47,294 bases of DNA from Gammaproteobacteria bacterium (GTDB lineage: Bacteria > Pseudomonadota > Gammaproteobacteria > Steroidobacterales > Woeseiaceae). The stretch lies in NCBI GenBank assembly GCA_029881055.1, contig JAOUNH010000002.1, positions 1 through 47,294 on the forward strand, read 5' to 3'. Below, in pieces: positions 42,212 to 47,294 of the stretch. The notes under the pieces were generated by a model, which worked only from the letters and a program-made list of their open reading frames with translations, was not told where the DNA came from and searched no databases. Positions within the stretch are counted from its first letter, which is position 1, and the number at the start of each line of letters is the position of its first letter. The translations under genes and the position numbers were made by a program.

Positions 42212-44041
42212 CTAATTATCAAGATGCAGCGCATTGTATATGTTTTCGGCCAGCTTTCGGCTAATACCGTGCACTTCGACGAGGTCGTCGATCCCGGCGC
42301 CCGTGACGCCTTGCAGTCCACCGAACTGTCGCAGCAACTCCCTGCGTTTTTTCGGTCCCAGACCGGGAATCTCCTCGAGCCGTGATGTGCGGCGCGCCTT
42401 GCCACGTTGTTGCCGGTGTCCTGTAATCGCAAATCGATGCGCCTCGTCGCGAATCTGCTGAATCAGCAACAATGCCGGCGAGTCGGGTGGCAAATCGACA
42501 GGCCGCGTCTCCCCGGCCCGGAACAATTGCTCCGCGCCTGGCCGCCTCGATCGACCCTTCGCAACGCCGATGACCGTGAGCCAGTCGAGTTCCAGCTCAG
42601 CCAGTACCTTCATCGCTTCCGTGAGTTGCCCTTTCCCGCCGTCGATAAACAAGATGTCCGGCATGGGAACTTCGCCCTTTTTCACACGGGCATAGCGTCG
42701 CCGCAACGCTTCAGACATTGCCGCGTAGTCGTCTCCCGCAGACGCTGGATTGAGATTGAAACGGCGGTAATCGCTTTTCAGAGCGCCGGTTGAATTGAAA
42801 ACGACGCAGGATGCTACGGTCGCCTCACCGGACGTGTGGCTCACATCGAAACACTCAAGCCGTTGCGGCGTTTCTTCGAGCTGCAGCGCCTCGGCCAGCG
42901 CCAGAAACTGGCGTTTGAGCGTTGCGTTCGTTGCGACTTTCAGACTCAAGCCCTGCTCTGCGTTGGTTTTCGCCATTTGCAGCCAACGGAGCCGGTCGCC
43001 TCGGACTTTCGAGCGAATCTGAACCCGGTGTCCGACACGAGCGGTCAATTCCTGCTGCAGCAATACACCGTCCTCGATTTCCGTCTCCATGATGATCTCG
43101 CTGGGCGCATCGCGTTCCAGGTAGTACTGCGCGACAAACGCGTTGAGAATCTTGTGCGTGTCGGTTTCGCCCTGCAAACGCGGAAAGTGATCATGGCTGC
43201 CAATCACCGAACCGTTGCGAATGAAAAGGATGGTCACGCAGTGGATAGCTCCATTCGACGCATAGCCAAGAATATCCAGGTCGAGTTTGCTCGTGCGACT
43301 GACTAACTGACGCGCCTCGATTTCCTTGAGCTTGGCGATCTGATCGCGAAACCGCGCGGCGTGTTCATAGTCCTTCACAGCGGATGCCTTCTCCATGCGC
43401 TTCACGAAAGTATTGACGACGCTCCGATTCTTGCCTTCGAGAAACAGGATCGCGGCGTCGATATCCTTCGCGTACTGCTCTTCCGAAATCAGATTTACGC
43501 AAGGTGCCGTGCAGCGCTTTATCTGGTATTGCAGGCATGGGCGCGATCGATTCTGGAAAAAACTGTCCGCACAATTGCGGATCTGAAACAGCTTCTCAAG
43601 TTCGTTGAGGGTTTGACGTACCGCCGAGGTACTCGGATACGGGCCGAAATACCGTCCCTTGCCACGCCGTGGACCCCGATGAAACTTGAGGCGCGGATAA
43701 CGGTGCTCGGTCGACGCATAGATGTACGGGAAACTCTTGTCATCGCGAAGCAGGATATTGAATCGCGGTTTGTGCTGCTTAATGAGACTGTATTCCAGCA
43801 GCAGTGCTTCTGCCTCCGTGTTCGCTACGGTCACTTCCACGCGGGCAACCTGGTCCATCATCGCTGCCGTTTTCGGCGCATCGTGAGTGCGCTTGAAGTA
43901 GCTCGAGACGCGCTTCTTTAAATCGCGGGCTTTGCCGACGTAAATCACTTTGTGCTTCGCATCGAGCATGCGGTACACACCCGGCCGGTGGGTCAGCGTA
44001 CTCAGGAAGGCCTTGATCTCGAATTGCGCGTTGTCACTCAC
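42212..44041 (-). CDS. uvrC: UvrABC system protein C
   Basis: A 609-residue nucleotide-excision-repair nuclease. The N-terminal GIY-YIG domain (RPGVYRMLDAKHKVIYVGKARDLKKRVSSYF) makes the 3' incision. A UVR motif follows near 195-230 (NTFVKRMEKASAVKDYEHAARFRDQI), then the RNase H-like domain (CFDVSHTSGEATVAS, LFIDGGKGQL) for the 5' incision, and two C-terminal helix-hairpin-helix motifs (EEIPGLGPKKRRELL). I use the GTG at 44041, which overlaps the uracil-DNA glycosylase gene by 8 nt and gives the normal length of about 610; the frame is open 16 codons upstream. Confidence 0.96.
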   Translation of the reverse strand: MSDNAQFEIKAFLSTLTHRPGVYRMLDAKHKVIYVGKARDLKKRVSSYFKRTHDAPKTAAMMDQVARVEVTVANTEAEALLLEYSLIKQHKPRFNILLRDDKSFPYIYASTEHRYPRLKFHRGPRRGKGRYFGPYPSTSAVRQTLNELEKLFQIRNCADSFFQNRSRPCLQYQIKRCTAPCVNLISEEQYAKDIDAAILFLEGKNRSVVNTFVKRMEKASAVKDYEHAARFRDQIAKLKEIEARQLVSRTSKLDLDILGYASNGAIHCVTILFIRNGSVIGSHDHFPRLQGETDTHKILNAFVAQYYLERDAPSEIIMETEIEDGVLLQQELTARVGHRVQIRSKVRGDRLRWLQMAKTNAEQGLSLKVATNATLKRQFLALAEALQLEETPQRLECFDVSHTSGEATVASCVVFNSTGALKSDYRRFNLNPASAGDDYAAMSEALRRRYARVKKGEVPMPDILFIDGGKGQLTEAMKVLAELELDWLTVIGVAKGRSRRPGAEQLFRAGETRPVDLPPDSPALLLIQQIRDEAHRFAITGHRQQRGKARRTSRLEEIPGLGPKKRRELLRQFGGLQGVTGAGIDDLVEVHGISRKLAENIYNALHLDN

Positions 44042-44684
44042 GTTTGCAGTTGTCCAGCAGCTCCCGGGCCTGCGCAAAGATCGCATCAAACATCGGCTCC
44101 GTCAGGCGCCGCGTGTTCGTGTTGTAACGGCTGCAATGGTAGGAGTCCAACAATTGAAAGTACTCTGCATCGTGCACCGCGGCGTGGCTAAATCGGTATT
44201 CCGTCTGCCGCATACCGAGCGCTTTGACGATCGCCCGATGGGCTATGCCGCCGAGCGCCAAAACGACGGAGTCTCTGGGCAATGTACGAAGTTCATTCGC
44301 GAGAAAGTTGTTGCAGGTGTTGATCTCGTCACCGACAGGCTTGTTGTCCGGAGGCAGGCACTTGACGGCGTTCGTTATCCGGCAGTCGACGAGCTCGAGA
44401 TCGTCGTCGGCGGCTTCTGAATGATCGTGCGTTGCGAATCCGTATTTGTGCAGCATCTGGTACAGGAGTATGCCCGCGTGGTCACCCGTAAACGGGCGCC
44501 CGGTGCGGTTCGCGCCGTGCATGCCGGGCGCCAGTCCGACAACCAGGAAACGCGCATTCGATGCACCAAACGGCGGCACCGGTCGGCAATAGTAGTCGGG
44601 ATACCGTCTTTGAACGTCGTCGAGAAAGGTCGCGAGCCTGGGGCAATCGCGGCAATCCCTTGCGAAAATCGCATCGCTCTTCAA
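44034..44684 (-). CDS. Family 5 uracil-DNA glycosylase (UDGb type)
   Basis: A 216-residue uracil/deaminated-base glycosylase. Motif 1 reads GLAPGMHGANRTGRPFTGD (about 49-67), the form found in family 5 (UDGb); the usual catalytic acid of other families is absent. Cysteines C10, C14 and two more (in DCRITNAVKCLPP) are placed like the 4Fe-4S ligands. Motif 3 is SYHCSRYNTNTRRLT. The start is a TTG at 44684, 5 nt after the icd stop codon. It is encoded between icd and uvrC, so two DNA repair genes are coupled. Confidence 0.9.
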   Translation of the reverse strand: MKSDAIFARDCRDCPRLATFLDDVQRRYPDYYCRPVPPFGASNARFLVVGLAPGMHGANRTGRPFTGDHAGILLYQMLHKYGFATHDHSEAADDDLELVDCRITNAVKCLPPDNKPVGDEINTCNNFLANELRTLPRDSVVLALGGIAHRAIVKALGMRQTEYRFSHAAVHDAEYFQLLDSYHCSRYNTNTRRLTEPMFDAIFAQARELLDNCKRE

Positions 44685-44689
44685 GCGCG

Positions 44690-46030
44690 TCAGTCGTTCA
44701 TGTGGCGAATGATCGCCTCGCCAAATCCACGAGTGCCAACCAGTTTCGCGCCCGGCACCATCTGGTCCAGTTCCTGCTCGACGTCTTTCTTGCCGTGCGG
44801 TTTGTCTTTGCGTTTCGGCTGGTGAATCGCTTCTCGCAGGCGTGCAAGGTCGAAAGTCAGTTCGCCGTTGGCAATCGTTCTCGCAATGCCCTTAAGGACA
44901 AGATCGGCCGCCTCTTGCCAACCGATGTAGCGCAACATCATCGCTGCCGAAAGGATCAGTGATCCGGGGTTGACGCGGTCTTTGCCCGCAAACCCCGGCG
45001 CAGTTCCGTGCGTCGCTTCGAATACACCGACGACATCACCGAGGTTCGCGCCCGGTGCGATACCGATACCGCCCACCTGTGCCGCCAACGCGTCGGAAAT
45101 GTAATCACCGTTAAGGTTCAGCGTGGCGATAACGTCATAATCCTCAGGCCGCATCAGTATCTGCTGCAGGAAGTTATCGGCGATCACGTCCTTGATAACG
45201 ATCTCCCGACCGGTTTTCGGGTTCTTGAACGACAACCACGGCCCATCGCCAATTTCTTTCGCACCGAACTCAGTTTTGGCAACGTCATATCCCCAGTGGC
45301 AAAAAGCGCCCTCGGTGAATTTCATGATGTTGCCCTTGTGTACGAGCGTTACGGATTTCATATCACGATCGATACAGTGCTGTATGGCTTTGCGTATTAA
45401 TCGCTCGGAACCCTCTCGCGACACCGGCTTGATGCCAATTCCCGAACTGAGCGGGAAGCGAATTTCGGTAACGCCGAGTTCCGTTTGCAGAAAATGAATC
45501 AGTTTTTGCACTTCCTCCGATCCGGTGGGGAATTCGATACCGGCGTAGATGTCTTCCGTGTTTTCGCGAAACACCGTCATGCTGACGAGTTCGGATTGCA
45601 GCATGGGTGTCTGCACGCCCGGGAAGTAGCGTATCGGACGCACACAAGCGTACAGGTCGAGTGTTTGCCGAATGGCGACGTTCAGTGAGCGAATACCGCC
45701 GCCTGTCGGTGTCGCGAGCGGGCCTTTGATCGAAACCAGGTAGCGGCGAAACGCATCCAGGGTTTCCTCCGGCAGGTATTCATTTTCGCCATAGACTTCG
45801 GTGGCTTTGGCGCCGGCGTAAACCTGCATCCACTTGATTTCGCGTTTTTCGCCGTAGGCAATGCGGACGGCCGCGTTGACGACGTCGAGCATCACGGGCG
45901 TGACATCAATGCCAATGCCGTCGCCTTCGATGTACGGTATGACAGGACAATCGGGAACATTCAGGCTGTGATCGGGATTCGCGGTGATAGGCGCGCCATC
46001 CGCGGGCACATTGATATGATCGTAGTGCAT
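44690..46030 (-). CDS. icd: Isocitrate dehydrogenase
   Basis: A 446-residue TCA-cycle enzyme of the E. coli Icd type. The phosphorylatable serine is present (S115 in [12 protein letters not shown]), as are the Arg/Lys substrate residues. Two departures from E. coli are notable. First, the NADP-contacting pair K344-Y345 in TAPKYAG is Gly-Phe here (TAPGFAG), and Y391 is Phe (ELTFDLARL). Second, a Lys-rich insertion of about 20 residues (around [13 protein letters not shown]) precedes the final strand-helix. I start at the ATG at 46030; the open frame reaches 46084, but the upstream codons overlap rluE. The gene is divergent from rluE. Confidence 0.93.
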   Translation of the reverse strand: MHYDHINVPADGAPITANPDHSLNVPDCPVIPYIEGDGIGIDVTPVMLDVVNAAVRIAYGEKREIKWMQVYAGAKATEVYGENEYLPEETLDAFRRYLVSIKGPLATPTGGGIRSLNVAIRQTLDLYACVRPIRYFPGVQTPMLQSELVSMTVFRENTEDIYAGIEFPTGSEEVQKLIHFLQTELGVTEIRFPLSSGIGIKPVSREGSERLIRKAIQHCIDRDMKSVTLVHKGNIMKFTEGAFCHWGYDVAKTEFGAKEIGDGPWLSFKNPKTGREIVIKDVIADNFLQQILMRPEDYDVIATLNLNGDYISDALAAQVGGIGIAPGANLGDVVGVFEATHGTAPGFAGKDRVNPGSLILSAAMMLRYIGWQEAADLVLKGIARTIANGELTFDLARLREAIHQPKRKDKPHGKKDVEQELDQMVPGAKLVGTRGFGEAIIRHMND

Positions 46031-46056
46031 GCTTAAGTCCAGGGGAGCGGAAAGGC

Positions 46057-46659
46057 GTGCATTGTACATACCGCCGGGAACCACAAAAAGTGTTGATTCT
46101 TCTGAACAAGCCCTACCAGGTGCTGTGCCAGTTTACCGATCGCGACGGGCGGGCGACGCTGGCGGACTATGTGAAGACCCCGGGGGTCTACGCGGCAGGG
46201 AGACTCGATTTCGACAGCGAGGGCCTGCTGCTGCTCACCGACGACGGCCGCATGCAGGCGAGAATCAGCCAGCCCCGATCGAAGATAAAGAAGCGCTACT
46301 GGGCGCAGGTCGAGGGTATCGCCAGTGCTGCGCAGCTTGCGTCCCTGAAACACGGTGTGGTGCTCAAGGACGGCATGGCGAGAGCGATTGATGCGAAACG
46401 GATCGATGAGCCGCCGATACTATGGGATCGCGACCCGCCCATACGCCAGCGCAAGACGGTAGCGGACAGCTGGGTCGAAATTACGCTTGCCGAGGGCCGT
46501 AACCGGCAGGTACGGCGCATGACAGCCGCGGTCGGCCTGCCCACCCTGCGCCTCATTCGGTACTCGATCGGCCCCTGGACGCTGGACGACCTGCCACCAG
46601 GCAAGACCCGGGAAATCAGCAACGACGCCGCCTGGCACTCCCTGGACCAATTAAGGTGA
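46057..46659 (+). CDS. rluE: 23S rRNA pseudouridine synthase RluE
   Basis: A 200-residue RsuA-family pseudouridine synthase. The catalytic motif is [17 protein letters not shown] (about 48-64), with Asp50 as the catalytic residue, and [21 protein letters not shown] near 148-168 is the C-terminal signature. There is no S4 domain, as in RluE. It modifies a 23S rRNA uridine (U2457 in E. coli). The start is GTG at 46057, with purine-rich AAAGG just upstream. Divergent icd/rluE is the order also found in E. coli. The last codons and stop lie inside a palindromic repeat. Confidence 0.92.
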   Translation: MHCTYRREPQKVLILLNKPYQVLCQFTDRDGRATLADYVKTPGVYAAGRLDFDSEGLLLLTDDGRMQARISQPRSKIKKRYWAQVEGIASAAQLASLKHGVVLKDGMARAIDAKRIDEPPILWDRDPPIRQRKTVADSWVEITLAEGRNRQVRRMTAAVGLPTLRLIRYSIGPWTLDDLPPGKTREISNDAAWHSLDQLR

Positions 46660-46706
46660 CAGTGACCCTAATTCAGCGTTGAATTAAGGTCACTGTCACC
46701 TTAATT
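46649..46706. repeat. Large palindromic repeat between convergent rluE and DAHP synthase genes
   Basis: Two 27-bp arms (46649-46675 and 46680-46706) form an inverted repeat with one mismatch and a 4-nt loop (GCGT). The core is AAGGTGACAGTGACC. The left arm supplies the rluE stop codon (TGA at 46657-46659) and its last codons; the right arm's outer base is the last base of the DAHP synthase stop codon. It could be a bidirectional terminator or a REP-like mobile repeat. I have the impression that GGTGACAGTGAC repeats recur in proteobacterial genomes, but I cannot confirm it here. Confidence 0.85.
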
Positions 46707-47294
46707 CAGGAGTTCTTCAGGCCTGCGATTCGCATGGCCACTTCCATGGCCTGCTCGTAGTTAAGCCGCGGGTCGACTGTCGATTTGTAGGCATGGGCAA
46801 GGTCAGCATCCGTCAGGCCGCGCGCGCCACCCGTGCATTCCGTGACGTTTTCGCCGGTCAGTTCGAGGTGCACGCCGCCCAGATGGCTGCCCATCGCCTC
46901 GTGTACGCGAAACGCCGATTCGAGTTCCGCGACAATGTTGTCGAAACGGCGCGTTTTCGTGCCGTCCGAGGTGCTCTCGGTGTTGCCGTGCATGGGGTCG
47001 CAGACCCATAAGACCTGGGCGCCCATCGCTTTTACAGTGCGAATCATGTCCGGCAGATGATCCTCAACCGATTTGGCGCCAAATCGATGAATCAGCGTCA
47101 GGCGACCCGGTTCATTGTTCGGGTTCAGCGCGTTCACGAGGCCCTGCAGCCATTCGCGGGTCATCCCGGGCCCGATCTTCACACCGACAGGATTCGCAAT
47201 GCCGCGGAAAAACTCGATATGCGCGCCGTCCAGTTGTGCCGTACGCATGCCGATCCACGGGAAGTGCGTCGTCAGGTTGTACCAGCGCTTGCGT
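46706..47294 (-). CDS. Class II DAHP synthase, C-terminal part (5' end outside window)
   Basis: The C-terminal 195 residues of a type II (plant-like) 3-deoxy-7-phosphoheptulonate synthase, the first enzyme of the shikimate pathway. The frame is open to the right edge. Landmarks are FFRGIANPVGVKIGP, LTLIHRFGA, VLWVCDPMHGNT and HLGGVHLELTGENVTECTGG, which hold the metal and phosphate ligands. The start lies beyond 47294. The stop codon touches the palindromic repeat. No pseudogene signs are visible in the part present. Confidence 0.93.
   Translation of the reverse strand, partial: RKRWYNLTTHFPWIGMRTAQLDGAHIEFFRGIANPVGVKIGPGMTREWLQGLVNALNPNNEPGRLTLIHRFGAKSVEDHLPDMIRTVKAMGAQVLWVCDPMHGNTESTSDGTKTRRFDNIVAELESAFRVHEAMGSHLGGVHLELTGENVTECTGGARGLTDADLAHAYKSTVDPRLNYEQAMEVAMRIAGLKNS

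Noticed and set aside
1-47294. CRISPR arrays, prophage or rRNA genes
   Set aside because: No regularly spaced direct repeats, phage structural genes or rRNA-like stretches were found by reading.

Overview
The window looks like a chromosomal segment of a free-living, aerobic, probably marine gammaproteobacterium. The gene orders icd/rluE (divergent) and uvrC-pgsA-tRNA-Gly ... tRNA-Cys-tRNA-Leu, a complete System I cytochrome c maturation operon (ccmABCDEFGHI), and DUF5916, DUF3108 and AGMO-like families all fit that group. A placement near Woeseiales or Steroidobacterales is only a guess from gene content. No plasmid, phage or CRISPR features were seen.

Layout. 1-4.5 kb (plus strand): the end of an off-edge gene, a secreted unknown, an SM-20 type 2OG-Fe(II) oxygenase, a class II glutamine amidotransferase, a periplasmic cytochrome c and an ATP-grasp-like protein. 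4.5-7.3 kb (minus): a saccharopine-dehydrogenase-like oxidoreductase and MgtE. 7.6-12.6 kb: two small Asp-rich proteins, a class III aminotransferase, an EamA exporter, a PrsW-like membrane protease and small membrane proteins. 12.7-17 kb (minus): a compact P450, fatty-acyl-AMP ligase with fused ACP, and KAS III operon. This is the best candidate for an undescribed pathway, probably making or tailoring a fatty-acid-derived product. 17.1-19.7 kb: a DUF374 acyltransferase with DUF3108, a lipoprotein and a secreted repeat protein.

19.7-31.2 kb is one long minus-strand run: ccmABCDEFGHI, a PaaI-like thioesterase, nitronate monooxygenase, crcB, an AGMO-like membrane hydroxylase, a RidA-like protein lacking the catalytic Arg, and an AlkX/YcaQ-like DNA glycosylase. 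A 265-bp non-autonomous inverted-repeat element (MITE-like) sits exactly between ccmB and ccmC. It carries a small ORF with its own ribosome binding site that ends 3 nt before the ccmC start. Divergent from ccmA is an AAA ATPase-FHA fusion.

32.7-47.3 kb: thymidine kinase, a possible zinc-ribbon mini-protein, a membrane-anchored unknown, an MFS transporter and three tRNA genes. A roughly 5.8-kb block (BNR/sialidase-like lipoprotein, DUF5916 protein, membrane unknown, 528-aa unknown) separates tRNA-Gly from tRNA-Cys-tRNA-Leu, genes that lie together in relatives. Each tRNA unit now has its own recognisable promoter. Next come pgsA, uvrC, a family 5 uracil-DNA glycosylase and icd on the minus strand, divergent rluE, a 27-bp-arm palindrome touching both convergent stop codons, and a class II DAHP synthase running off the right edge.
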